DNA of 64,000 nucleotides from Bacteroidota bacterium (GTDB lineage Bacteria > Bacteroidota > Bacteroidia > Flavobacteriales > BACL11): the NCBI GenBank assembly GCA_028408365.1, contig JAOOLD010000003.1:25593-89592 (forward strand), in the 5' to 3' direction. This document shows, piece after piece, positions 1 to 13,669 of this stretch (position 1 is the stretch's first letter; each line of letters begins with the position of its first letter). The notes beneath the pieces were generated by a model. The model was given only the letters and a program-made list of their open reading frames with translations, searched no databases and was not told where the DNA came from. The position numbers and the translations under genes are program-made.

Positions 1-588
1 GCCACTATGAGCTGAAAAAGGTGAGGGATGTGCTGCAGCTAAAATGTGATGTCTCGAGCTATCAATTATCGATAATTTACTTTGCGCAAACTTTCCCCAT
101 AAAAGAAAAATAATATTCTCTTTTTTGTTAGATATAATTTGTATGACTTTGTCAGTAAATTTTTCCCAACCAAAATTTTTATGCGAACCTGCTTGGTTCT
201 TACTAACAGTTAAAATTGAATTCAAAAGTAAAACTCCTTGATTTGCCCATCTTTCTAAATTTCCAGAAATTGGTAATTCAATTTTTAAATCATTTTTTAT
301 TTCTTTAAAAATATTTTTTAATGATGGTGGTTGAGATATATTTTCATTCACAGAAAAGCATAATCCATTTGCTTGTCCCTCATTATGATAAGGGTCTTGC
401 CCCAATATGACAACTTTTACATTACTTAGCGGAGTTAGCTCAAAAGCTTTAAAAATATTTGTCCCTTTTGGATAAACAGCAGTTTTTGCTTTTTCTTGTA
501 AAATTTTTTTCTTTAGAATTTTAAAGTAATCTTTTTGGAATTCTTGTAACAATTCCGTCTTCCATGATTTTTCTAAGCTTGGATTCAA
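1..588 (-). CDS. ung: Uracil-DNA glycosylase, 3' end cut by window edge
   Basis: Family 1 uracil-DNA glycosylase, which removes uracil from DNA to start base excision repair in the cytoplasm. The minus-strand frame gives 196 codons up to the window edge. It contains the catalytic motif GQDPYH at residues 63-68 (Asp65 activates water), the uracil-binding LLLN segment near 120-123, and the HPSPFSAH Leu-loop motif at 187-194 (catalytic His187). About 25 C-terminal residues lie outside the window. The start is taken as TTG at 588 because an in-frame stop lies only a few codons upstream and no ATG is available before the conserved N-terminal segment. The family call is firm; the start is inferred. 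Confidence 0.93.
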   Translation of the reverse strand, partial: MNPSLEKSWKTELLQEFQKDYFKILKKKILQEKAKTAVYPKGTNIFKAFELTPLSNVKVVILGQDPYHNEGQANGLCFSVNENISQPPSLKNIFKEIKNDLKIELPISGNLERWANQGVLLLNSILTVSKNQAGSHKNFGWEKFTDKVIQIISNKKENIIFLLWGKFAQSKLSIIDSSRHHILAAAHPSPFSAHSG

Positions 589-657
589 TTGTTTAAAATG
601 TTAATAAAGATAAAAATAAATTGATTTTTTTTTTTTTTAAACATAATTTAATATATG

Positions 658-665
658 TATTTTTG
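658..665 (+). promoter_or_regulatory. Putative -7 box TATTTTTG
   Basis: Matches the Bacteroidota housekeeping -7 consensus TAnnTTTG and lies 10 bases before the ATG of the small lipoprotein at 676. No -33 TTG at the expected distance was seen. It may also serve lipA, 39 bases further downstream. Confidence 0.4.
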
Positions 666-675
666 TAAAAAAAAA

Positions 676-804
676 ATGAGAATATTTTTAGGACTAATAC
701 TTTTATTTGCTTCCTCTTGCAGTGTTTACAAAGAAAAATGCGATGGTGTTTCTGAAAACAGTTCAAAACACATGACTAGCATAAATAAGATAGACAACTC
801 ATAA
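676..804 (+). CDS. Small putative lipoprotein, 42 aa
   Basis: Short ORF encoding a hydrophobic leader (MRIFLGLILLFASSC) that ends in a lipobox-like ASSC with the lipidation Cys at residue 15. A polar tail of 27 residues with one further Cys (Cys22) follows. It has its own -7 box 10 bases upstream and sits 39 bases before lipA in the same direction, so the two may be cotranscribed. The product would be exported and lipid-anchored. Function is unknown; a decayed remnant of a longer lipoprotein is also possible. I do not recognise a family. Confidence 0.5.
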   Translation: MRIFLGLILLFASSCSVYKEKCDGVSENSSKHMTSINKIDNS

Positions 805-843
805 TTGAATAAAATAAATACTTATTAAAAACAAAAATTAAAT

Positions 844-1783
844 ATGAGTGTCAGCGTTGAAATAAAAGATAGAGTAGAAAAGACAAAAAAACCTTGGGTA
901 AGTTTAGATTTAAAAAAAAGCAAATCAGACTTTATCAAAAATAGAAAAAGAAAACCTTCATGGCTAAAAGTTAAATTACCAACAGGTGATGCTTACAAAA
1001 AGGTTAGAACCATTACTTCTGAAAATAATTTGCATACAATTTGTGAAAGCGGCAATTGCCCTAACATGGGAGAATGTTGGGGTGAAGGAACTGCTACTTT
1101 CATGATACTTGGAAATATTTGTACCCGATCATGTGGTTTTTGCAATGTTAAAACTGGCAAGCCATTACCTGTAGATTGGAGCGAGCCTCTAAAGGTTGCG
1201 AATTCTATTAAGCTTATGGGCGTTAAACATGCTGTAATAACTTCTGTTGACAGAGATGAGCTAGATGATGGTGGAGCAAGTTTTTGGGTAGAGACAATCA
1301 ATCAAATTAGAAAAATATCACCTGAAACAACAATGGAAACACTTATTCCAGATTTTAAAGGAGTTGATAGACACATAAAAATGATTGTCGATGTTGCGCC
1401 AGAGGTTGTATCACACAACCTAGAAACAGTCAGGAGTCTAACTAAGAAAGTCAGAATTCAAGCCAAATATGATAGAAGTTTACATACTTTAAAAGTATTA
1501 CATGAGGGGGGGGGTGAAGACAAAATCTGGTGTCATGCTAGGTCTAGGAGAAACCGAAGATGAAATTATTGAAACCATGAAAGATTTAAGGAAAGTAGGT
1601 GTATCAATTCTTACTTTAGGTCAATATTTACAACCAACTTTTAGACATTTGCCAGTTAGTGAGTTTGTTAAACCTGAAAAATTTTCAAGATTAAAGGAAA
1701 TTGGTTTGAAGTTAGGGTTTAGGCATGTTGAAAGTGGCCCTCTTGTAAGGTCCTCATATCATGCAGCAAGGCATATTCATTAG
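844..1783 (+). CDS. lipA: Lipoyl synthase, interrupted by a +1 frameshift at a G9 tract
   Basis: Radical SAM enzyme that inserts two sulfurs into octanoyl groups on the lipoyl domains of pyruvate and 2-oxoglutarate dehydrogenases and the glycine cleavage system. The auxiliary cluster Cys motif CX4CX5C (Cys67, 72, 78), the radical-SAM CX3CX2C (Cys93, 97, 100) and the C-terminal RSSYHA, whose Ser ligates the auxiliary cluster, are all present. They lie in two frames: 844-1563 and a second frame that continues to 1783. The break is in a run of nine G at 1506-1514. With eight G the protein would read [10 protein letters not shown], as in the family, and be 312 aa, a normal length. A sequencing or assembly error is the simplest explanation; a real mutation or slippage site cannot be excluded. 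Two dehydrogenase-linked genes occur in the window (this one and lpdA at 28053). Confidence 0.93.
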
Positions 1784-1817
1784 TTCATAAATTTTTTTAA
1801 AGTTTAATCAGAATCAT

Positions 1818-1825
1818 TATATTTG
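1818..1825 (+). promoter_or_regulatory. Putative -7 box TATATTTG
   Basis: Matches TAnnTTTG and lies 23 bases before the ATG of the secreted metalloprotease at 1849, a normal leader length. It could drive both that gene and katG. Confidence 0.45.
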
Positions 1826-1848
1826 TTATCTAACATTAGAGCAAGAAC

Positions 1849-7187
<5,339 letters not shown>

Positions 7188-7207
<20 letters not shown>

Positions 7208-8642
7208 GTTCCTTTTTTAGTTCATTATTAATTTTTTTTGGATCAATTTTACCTTTTGTTATTTTCATAATTTCACCCATAAAAAGACCAATGAGTCCAA
7301 TTTTTCCTTCATTATATTCAATTACTTTTTGCGGATACTTTCCTAAAACTTTAGAAATTATCTCTTGAAGGTCAATGGAGTCATTTTCAAAAAAAAGATT
7401 ATTTTTTTCTATGATTTCAATAACTTCTAGATCTGAGTTTAAAAGCTTAGGGAAAATTATTTGTTGAGCAGATGATATTGAGACTTTTTTCTTAGCGACA
7501 AAAGATAATAATGTAATAATTTTTTTTCTGTCAATAGGCAATTTATCAATTGGTACTGAATTCGTATTTAGAAATGATTTTATTGGTCCATTAACAAAAT
7601 TAGCAACTAACTTATAGTTTTTTATGATTTTACAAATTTTTTGAAAATAATCAGAAATTTCTTTATCTTCTATTAATAGCTTTATATCATAACTACTTAA
7701 ATCATATTCTTTTTTAAACTTTTTCTCTAGTTCATTTGGTAATAAAGGTAAATCATTAGCAATAGATTGAATATATTCTTCATCTAATATTACAGGCTGT
7801 AAGTCAGGTTCTGTAAAGTATCTATAGTCATCTGCTTTTTCCTTTGTTCTCATTGAACTTGTTGCATTAGTTAGTGCATTGAAGCCTCTTGTCTCTTGTA
7901 CAACAGATTTACCTTGTTCAATAAGTTTTATTTGTCTATCTATTTCAAAGTCTATGGCTTTTTTTATATTTCTTGTAGAGTTCATATTTTTAATCTCTAC
8001 TTTTGTGCCAAAGTCTTTATCATTTTCTTTCATCACTGATACGTTGGCATCGCACCTTAAACTTCCTTCTTCCATGTTGCCGTTACAGATGTTCAAGTAC
8101 TTTACAATTTTTCTGATCTCATTAACAAAGCTTTGTGCTTCATAGCTAGAACGAATTTCTGGTTCAGATACTATTTCAAGAAGAGGTACTCCAGCTCTAT
8201 TGAGGTCAATTAATGAATTATATGGATCAATGTCATGGATACTCTTTCCAGCATCTTCTTCCATATGAATTCGCGTCAGATTTATTGTTTTCTTTGAACC
8301 GTCCTCTAAATCAATTAACAAATGACCTCCTTTGCAAATTGGATTCTTGTCCTGAGTTATTTGATAGCCCTTTGGAAGGTCAGCATAAAAATAGTTCTTT
8401 CTTGAGAAAATATTTTTTTTATTTATGTCACATTCTAAAGAAATCCCAAGCTTTAGAGCATATTCTATTAGCTTAGTATTAACAGAAGGTAAAGTACCTG
8501 GATATCCAAGTGAAATAGGTGAGATTTTTGTGTTGGGATCAGCTCCATAAATATTTTCGTCAGATGAGTAGGCTTTACTCTTTGTACTTAACTGTATATG
8601 AATCTCAAGACCAATTACTGATATATAGTTATTCTTAATCAT
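7188..8642 (-). CDS. gatB: Aspartyl/glutamyl-tRNA(Asn/Gln) amidotransferase subunit B
   Basis: Subunit B of the GatCAB amidotransferase, which converts misacylated Glu-tRNA(Gln) (and Asp-tRNA(Asn)) to the correct aminoacyl-tRNA. At 484 aa it has the standard length. The signatures LGYPGTLPSVN (45-55), HMEEDAGK (126-133), LIDLNRAGVPLLEI (144-157) and DYRYFTEPDL (272-281) are present, with the YqeY-like tail domain at the C-terminus. Subunits A and C are not in the window. It overlaps the upstream choice-of-anchor B gene by 8 bases and the downstream lpxH by 20, so translation is probably coupled. Confidence 0.97.
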
Positions 8643-9972
8643 TTTTTACAATAAATTTATCAGCTTTTGTAGTTAATTTTTGATTTTTAATCTTGTAAAT
8701 ATAAAGACCATCATTTAACGAAATATTAAAAATTTGGTCTTTAATAATATCAGCTTGAAATAATATTTTTCCGTTTAAATCATAAATGGTTAATATTCCA
8801 TCGCTTTCACCTGATAGTGAAAAGTAGTTTTTAACGGGATTTGGAAAGATTATTTCATTAATTTTTTCAGTTTCTAAATTAGAAGTTGCATCACATTTAA
8901 ACAAATACAATCCAGTCTGCATATCAGAAACGAGGATGTTCCCTGAGCTTAAATATGGATAAACGCCCCATGCGCCCCTGTAAGAAATATGATTATTTGG
9001 ACCGTAGGTATCGTAATAACATACTTCAATTGGAGCATTTGGATTTGAGATATCGTAAACTCTTAAACCATCGTGATAATAAGCAACATAAAGTAAGTTG
9101 TCTTTAATAATAGCATTATGAGCTATTGAATTTGCATCAACTCCAGAGTTTAATACTGAAATTACAGAGATATTAGAAAAATCAGACAAATCAAGAATTT
9201 TAATATCGTAGCCATGATTTTCATCTTGCATTGCATAGATATCCCCAGACTTATTTAACCAACCTGAATGATTATATCCAGCGTCAGGGTATGAAGTTAG
9301 AGATGCTAGTAAATTGGGCTGATTTGAAATAGAATTAACATTTGAATAATCAAAGACTCTGAAACCATCGTTTCCACAATTTAAATATGCAGTATCATTT
9401 CTAACATACACATCATGTACATGCCCTATTGTAGGATCATTAAGCTCGTTTATCAAAACAGGTAAAACTGGATTTGCAAGTGAATAAACATCCATTGCAT
9501 TGTTTGAGGCACAAGCATATAATTTGGCTGTACTTGTATCGATAAAAATATTATGTGCTTTGTTGAATAAAGCATTATCATCGTATACAACATTAAATGA
9601 GTATGGCAAATTACTAATATTAATGATTTGTAAAGTACTAGAGCTACCTTCATCGCATACTGCATATAAATAGCCATCAAAATCATGATAGTCTCTGTGA
9701 ATAACACCTCCACCGGTGTAAGCTCCAGCGATAAATGCTGTTTCGTAAATATTTTGAACATTAGAAACATCAAAAATATGTGTACCAGCAGTTGAACCGA
9801 TTACTGCAAATTCATGATTATTTATTTCAAAGCCCCAAATTTCATTGTAAGTATTGTTATATGCCCAAGAACCAACCAAGGAAGTGTCATTCCAATTATA
9901 AATTAAATTAGCTTCTTGAGAATTACAAAAAAATGAGAAAAGAAGTATAAAAATTGTTATTATGTTTTTCAT
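8635..9972 (-). CDS. Choice-of-anchor B family protein with LVIVD-like repeats and T9SS type A sorting domain
   Basis: Predicted secreted beta-propeller-like protein, 445 aa. The signal peptide is residues 1-18 (MKNIITIFILLFSFFCNS). The body contains repeated LVIVD-like blades such as THIFDVSNVQN, LQIINISNLP, FRVFDYSNVN, IKILDLSDFSN and LRVYDISNPN, the hallmark of the choice-of-anchor B family. The C-terminus from about residue 373 (IIFPNPVKNYFSL ... DKFIVKND) is a T9SS type A sorting domain. It overlaps pnp by 4 bases and gatB by 8, so a surface or secreted protein is embedded in a housekeeping operon. No ligand or enzyme activity can be inferred. Confidence 0.83.
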   Translation of the reverse strand: MKNIITIFILLFSFFCNSQEANLIYNWNDTSLVGSWAYNNTYNEIWGFEINNHEFAVIGSTAGTHIFDVSNVQNIYETAFIAGAYTGGGVIHRDYHDFDGYLYAVCDEGSSSTLQIINISNLPYSFNVVYDDNALFNKAHNIFIDTSTAKLYACASNNAMDVYSLANPVLPVLINELNDPTIGHVHDVYVRNDTAYLNCGNDGFRVFDYSNVNSISNQPNLLASLTSYPDAGYNHSGWLNKSGDIYAMQDENHGYDIKILDLSDFSNISVISVLNSGVDANSIAHNAIIKDNLLYVAYYHDGLRVYDISNPNAPIEVCYYDTYGPNNHISYRGAWGVYPYLSSGNILVSDMQTGLYLFKCDATSNLETEKINEIIFPNPVKNYFSLSGESDGILTIYDLNGKILFQADIIKDQIFNISLNDGLYIYKIKNQKLTTKADKFIVKND

Positions 9973-10772
9973 TTTATAATCTTTTTAATTAATGTTATGA
10001 GATTAGGTTGAGCTTTTTTAGCAGCTTGTTGTATCTCCTCGTGAGTAACTTTTTCAATTTTTCCCTCAATACCTAGATCGGTAATTACTGAAACCGCGAA
10101 ACATTGCATATTCATATGCCTTGCTACAATTACTTCAGGAACAGTAGACATTCCAACAGCATCACCACCAATTATTTTTAAGAATTTATATTCAGCAGGT
10201 GTTTCAAGATTAGGTCCGGTAACACAAACATAGGTTCCTTTATGAAAACAAATTTCACTTTCATTAAATATTCTTTCAGCAGACTCAATCATTTCTTTAT
10301 TGTAAGGCTCACTCATGTCAGGAAATCTTGTTCCTAGTTCTGAAATATTTTTACCAATAAGAGGTGAGGGGGCTAAGTTAATATGGTCATTTATTATCAT
10401 TACATCTCCAATTTCAAAGTTAGAGTTCATTCCACCAGCTGCGTTACTTAAAATAACTTTTCGAATATTAAGTATTTTCATTAATCTTATTGGTAGAGTA
10501 ACCTCCTCCATAGAATAGCCCTCATAGAAATGGAATCTTCCTTGCATAATCATTACATCTATGTTGTTGATTTTGGCAAAGATTAGGTTTCCTTCATGTC
10601 CTTCAACAGTAGATTTAGGGAACTCAGGAATATTTTCATAGCTTATGGATTTTATTATTTCAAGACTATCAACTAAATTGTTTAGACCAGTGCCTAAAAT
10701 AATACCATATTTGGGCTTTATTTCTATTAAATTTTTAAGATAGTTCTTTATTCTTTGAAGTTTCTCTAACAT
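9969..10772 (-). CDS. Purine-nucleoside phosphorylase (trimeric, PNP/MTAP family)
   Basis: Purine-nucleoside phosphorylase, 267 aa, cleaving (deoxy)inosine and (deoxy)guanosine to base and (deoxy)ribose 1-phosphate. Visible motifs are the phosphate-binding GTGLN (27-31), VEGHEGN (His59), GRFHFYEGY (78-86), SNAAGG (109-114), TGPNLETPAEY and GMSTVPEV. The low-molecular-mass trimeric PNP family is clear; an MTAP specificity is less likely but not excluded. Its start overlaps the end of lpxK by 38 bases and its end overlaps the next gene by 4. Together with hpt at 25297 it points to purine salvage. Confidence 0.92.
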   Translation of the reverse strand: MLEKLQRIKNYLKNLIEIKPKYGIILGTGLNNLVDSLEIIKSISYENIPEFPKSTVEGHEGNLIFAKINNIDVMIMQGRFHFYEGYSMEEVTLPIRLMKILNIRKVILSNAAGGMNSNFEIGDVMIINDHINLAPSPLIGKNISELGTRFPDMSEPYNKEMIESAERIFNESEICFHKGTYVCVTGPNLETPAEYKFLKIIGGDAVGMSTVPEVIVARHMNMQCFAVSVITDLGIEGKIEKVTHEEIQQAAKKAQPNLITLIKKIIK

Positions 10773-11763
10773 GTTCTAGAATATTTTTTTCAAAATTATC
10801 ATTTTCGTGAAAATCAAGAGCTATCTTTTGTACATAAAAAGGATACTTACCAATAAATCTAATGAAATTCATCAATTTTACACTATCTTTTTCTGTAGTT
10901 ACTATAATTTTATCATTTGTATCTATTTTATTAAATGTTTTTATGATTTCATGGACGTCAGTCTTTGTAAAGCTATAATGGTCAGGTTTAGAGAAAGTAT
11001 GCACTTTTCTACTAATCTTTGCTAAATAGTTAAATAATTCAGTGTTGTCAGCGATAGCTGTTACTAGAAGAATTTCAGTTCTGGAGCAGATATTAAATTT
11101 TTTTTTAGTTCTAATATGAGTTAAATCTAAATATTTTGTTTGACAGAAATAAGTAGGTTTATTGCACAAATGATTTAAAAAGCACTTCCTTTTTTTATTA
11201 TCCAATGATAAATCACACTTTGTAATTATGATGTAATCAGATCTTTTAAAGTTTTTCTTTTTTTCTCTTAATCTGCCAAAAGGTAGCAAATAATCATTAA
11301 AAAATGGATTTTTAAATGTTGTCAAAATAAATTGTATGTCAGGTTTAACCCATCTGTTTTGAAATCCATCGTCCATAATTATTAGTTCAACACTCTTATC
11401 AATCAATTTGTTGATTCCTCTTTGTCTGTTAATGTCAACTGCTATTATTAAAAATGGATACTTGCTTTTAAGCATACAAACCTCATCACCATATTTGTTA
11501 GTATCAATATCATTAACAAAATGAAATCCTTTACTCTTTCTCTTATAACCTCTTGAGATAATTCCTATTTTATAGTCTTTTGAAAGCATATTAATAAGGT
11601 GATCTACAAACGAAGTTTTTCCTGTTCCACCAGTAGACAAGTTGCCGACACAAATTAAAGTCTTGTTGAAGTTTTTAGACTTTAGAATATTGTAGTTGAA
11701 TAGAATGTTTTTAAACTCGGTAAAAAGTCCATAAATGAATGAAAAAAATCTTAATAGTAACAT
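10735..11763 (-). CDS. lpxK: Tetraacyldisaccharide 4'-kinase
   Basis: Inner-membrane-associated kinase that phosphorylates the 4' position of the lipid A disaccharide precursor; 342 aa, typical of the family. It has an N-terminal hydrophobic segment (residues 1-15), the P-loop STGGTGKTS (43-51) and the LpxK motif DDGFQN near 131-136. It heads the minus-strand operon that ends with lpxH, so two lipid A genes share a transcript. A -7 box (TATCTTTG, 11772-11779) lies 8 bases before the ATG, leaving almost no 5' leader. Confidence 0.94.
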   Translation of the reverse strand: MLLLRFFSFIYGLFTEFKNILFNYNILKSKNFNKTLICVGNLSTGGTGKTSFVDHLINMLSKDYKIGIISRGYKRKSKGFHFVNDIDTNKYGDEVCMLKSKYPFLIIAVDINRQRGINKLIDKSVELIIMDDGFQNRWVKPDIQFILTTFKNPFFNDYLLPFGRLREKKKNFKRSDYIIITKCDLSLDNKKRKCFLNHLCNKPTYFCQTKYLDLTHIRTKKKFNICSRTEILLVTAIADNTELFNYLAKISRKVHTFSKPDHYSFTKTDVHEIIKTFNKIDTNDKIIVTTEKDSVKLMNFIRFIGKYPFYVQKIALDFHENDNFEKNILEHVRETSKNKELS

Positions 11764-11771
11764 TAGTCAAG

Positions 11772-11779
11772 CAAAGATA
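11772..11779 (-). promoter_or_regulatory. Putative -7 box TATCTTTG for the lpxK operon
   Basis: The minus strand reads TATCTTTG, matching TAnnTTTG, 8 bases before the lpxK ATG at 11763. The same octamer occurs in front of the genes starting at 15969, 30843 and 36359. Confidence 0.5.
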
Positions 11780-11798
11780 TACAATAAGATATTTATAT

Positions 11799-11806
11799 TA
11801 TTTTTG
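11799..11806 (+). promoter_or_regulatory. Putative -7 box TATTTTTG for the nif3-like gene
   Basis: Matches TAnnTTTG with exactly 4 bases between its last G and the ATG at 11811. That implies transcription starts at or next to the start codon (leaderless). Confidence 0.45.
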
Positions 11807-11810
11807 AAAA

Positions 11811-12905
11811 ATGAAGATTAAAGATGTAATTGATTATTTGGAGGATTTTGCACCAATTTCTCTACAAGAGGACTATGACAATAGCGGTCTTAATATTGGG
11901 AATGTAAATAATGAATTAACTAATATTTTAGTTTCTTTAGATTGTAATCTTGAAGTAATTAAAGAAGCCATAAGTAAAAATTGTAATCTTTTAATAACAC
12001 ATCATCCGATAATATTTAAAAATTTAAGATCAATTACAGGCTCGAATAATTCTGAAAATTGCATAGTAGAAGCAATCAAAAATAACATATCAATTTATTG
12101 TATTCACACCAACCTTGATAATACTTTTTATGGTGTCAATTATAAAATAGCAGAAAGGTTAAAGATTAATGATTATAAGATTTTAAAACCAATATCAAAT
12201 ATTTTTAAATTAGAAGTTTACTGTCCTGATAATCATTGTGATGAGCTGAGAAATGCCATTTTTGAATCAGGAGCTGGAAAAATGGGCAATTATGATTCTT
12301 GTAGCTTTAATGTTAATGGTAAAGGTACTTTTAAACCGCTTTCTGGATCAAAACCTTCGATTGGTAAAAAAAATAAGCTTGAAGTTGTAAGCGAGCAAAA
12401 ATTAGAGTTTATATTTTATGAAAATCAAATGAATAATGTACTTCAAGCGATGATCAAATCTCACCCATATGAAAAAATTGCTCATCAAATTATCAAATTG
12501 AATAATAAAAATCTTTATGCTGGCTCTGGTGGATATGGTTTTCTTGCCAAATCAACCCGAACAGTTGATTTTTTTAAACTTCTTAAAAGTGTTTTTAAAG
12601 CAGAGGGCATAAGGCACACCAAGGTATTAAATGAAAAAGTTCATAAGATTGCTTTTTGTGGAGGAAGCGGTAGTTTTCTAATTGAAAGTGCGATTAAAAA
12701 TAAATGTGATGTATTTATTACTAGCGATTTGAAATATCATGATTTCTTTGATTTTCAAGATCAGATATGTATTGTAGATATTGGACACTTTGAAAGTGAA
12801 CAGTTTACTATGGATTTAATAAAAGAAAAAATTTCTCAAAATTTTAGTACATTTGCCATCCACTTATCTAATGTTAAAACAAACCCAATAAAATATTTAA
12901 ATTAA
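11811..12905 (+). CDS. Nif3-like dinuclear metal centre protein (YbgI/NIF3 family)
   Basis: NIF3/YbgI-family protein of 364 aa. This is the long bacterial form with a PII/CutA-like domain inserted between the two halves (roughly residues 135-230). Metal-binding residues are visible in ITHHPIIF (His64, His65), HTNLDNT (His99, Asp103) and the C-terminal GHFESEQF. The biochemical role is not settled; GTP cyclohydrolase 1 type 2 is a common database name that I would not rely on. The stop TAA shares its last A with the ATG of the next gene (12905), so the two are translationally coupled, as this pair often is in Bacteroidota. Confidence 0.9.
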   Translation: MKIKDVIDYLEDFAPISLQEDYDNSGLNIGNVNNELTNILVSLDCNLEVIKEAISKNCNLLITHHPIIFKNLRSITGSNNSENCIVEAIKNNISIYCIHTNLDNTFYGVNYKIAERLKINDYKILKPISNIFKLEVYCPDNHCDELRNAIFESGAGKMGNYDSCSFNVNGKGTFKPLSGSKPSIGKKNKLEVVSEQKLEFIFYENQMNNVLQAMIKSHPYEKIAHQIIKLNNKNLYAGSGGYGFLAKSTRTVDFFKLLKSVFKAEGIRHTKVLNEKVHKIAFCGGSGSFLIESAIKNKCDVFITSDLKYHDFFDFQDQICIVDIGHFESEQFTMDLIKEKISQNFSTFAIHLSNVKTNPIKYLN

Positions 12906-13669
12906 TGGCAAAAAAGCAAGAAACAAAGACAGCGAGTTTAAAATCAGTTGAGGAAAAGCTAAAAGCATTATACCAGCTTCAGTTAATAGATTCAGAAGTT
13001 GACAGAATACGAACTGTGAGGGGCGAGCTTCCATTAGAAATTGAGGATTTGCAAGACTCCATAGAAGCCTATTCTAAAAGAAAGGAAAAAGTAGTTCATG
13101 AAATTGATTCAGAAAATGAAGTAAAAACGAAAAATACTAATCAAATAGCAGAATCAAATGAGCTAATTAAAAAGTATAAAAAACAACTTGAGAATATCAA
13201 GAATAATAGAGAATTTGTGTCACTCACTAAGGAGATTGAATTCCAAACTTTAGAAATTGAACTGTCAGAAAAGAAAATCAAAAACTCGGAAGCAAATTTA
13301 CTTCATCATACAGAAAAACTTAACAATTTAAATGATGATCTAAATGTTAGAAAAGATGAGCTTGATAAAAAATCAGGAGAATTAGATGAGATTGTTAAAG
13401 AGACTGAAAAAGAAGAAGAGGCACTATTGAAAAAATCACAAAAAGCAAAAAAGGTCATTGATGATAGATTGCTATCAGCATATGAAAAGATTAGAGCTAA
13501 TGTAAAAAATGGTTTAGCAGTGGTTTCAGTCAAAAGAGATGCATGCGGTGGCTGCTTCAACAAAATACCACCTCAAAGACAATTAGATATTAAGCTTCAC
13601 AAAAAAATTATTATTTGCGAGCACTGTGGAAGAATATTAGTCGATGAAGAGGAGCTTCAGAAAAGTTAA
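12905..13669 (+). CDS. Coiled-coil protein with C-terminal C4 zinc ribbon
   Basis: 254-aa cytoplasmic protein. Residues from about 15 to 185 form a long charged coiled coil (Lys/Glu/Ile/Leu heptads). A C-terminal zinc ribbon follows with Cys214, Cys217, Cys238 and Cys241 (CGGC ... CEHC). The architecture matches the CT398/Cdsz-like zinc-ribbon family found next to nif3 homologues in many bacteria; a nucleic-acid or ribosome-related role is suspected but unproven. It overlaps nif3 by one base. Its stop abuts the stop of the convergent porin gene at 13670 with no spacer. Confidence 0.85.
   Translation: MAKKQETKTASLKSVEEKLKALYQLQLIDSEVDRIRTVRGELPLEIEDLQDSIEAYSKRKEKVVHEIDSENEVKTKNTNQIAESNELIKKYKKQLENIKNNREFVSLTKEIEFQTLEIELSEKKIKNSEANLLHHTEKLNNLNDDLNVRKDELDKKSGELDEIVKETEKEEEALLKKSQKAKKVIDDRLLSAYEKIRANVKNGLAVVSVKRDACGGCFNKIPPQRQLDIKLHKKIIICEHCGRILVDEEELQKS

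Noticed and set aside
1..60. Foreign or vector-like sequence because of locally higher G+C
   Set aside because: It translates on the minus strand into the conserved HPSPFSAH end of uracil-DNA glycosylase in frame with the rest.
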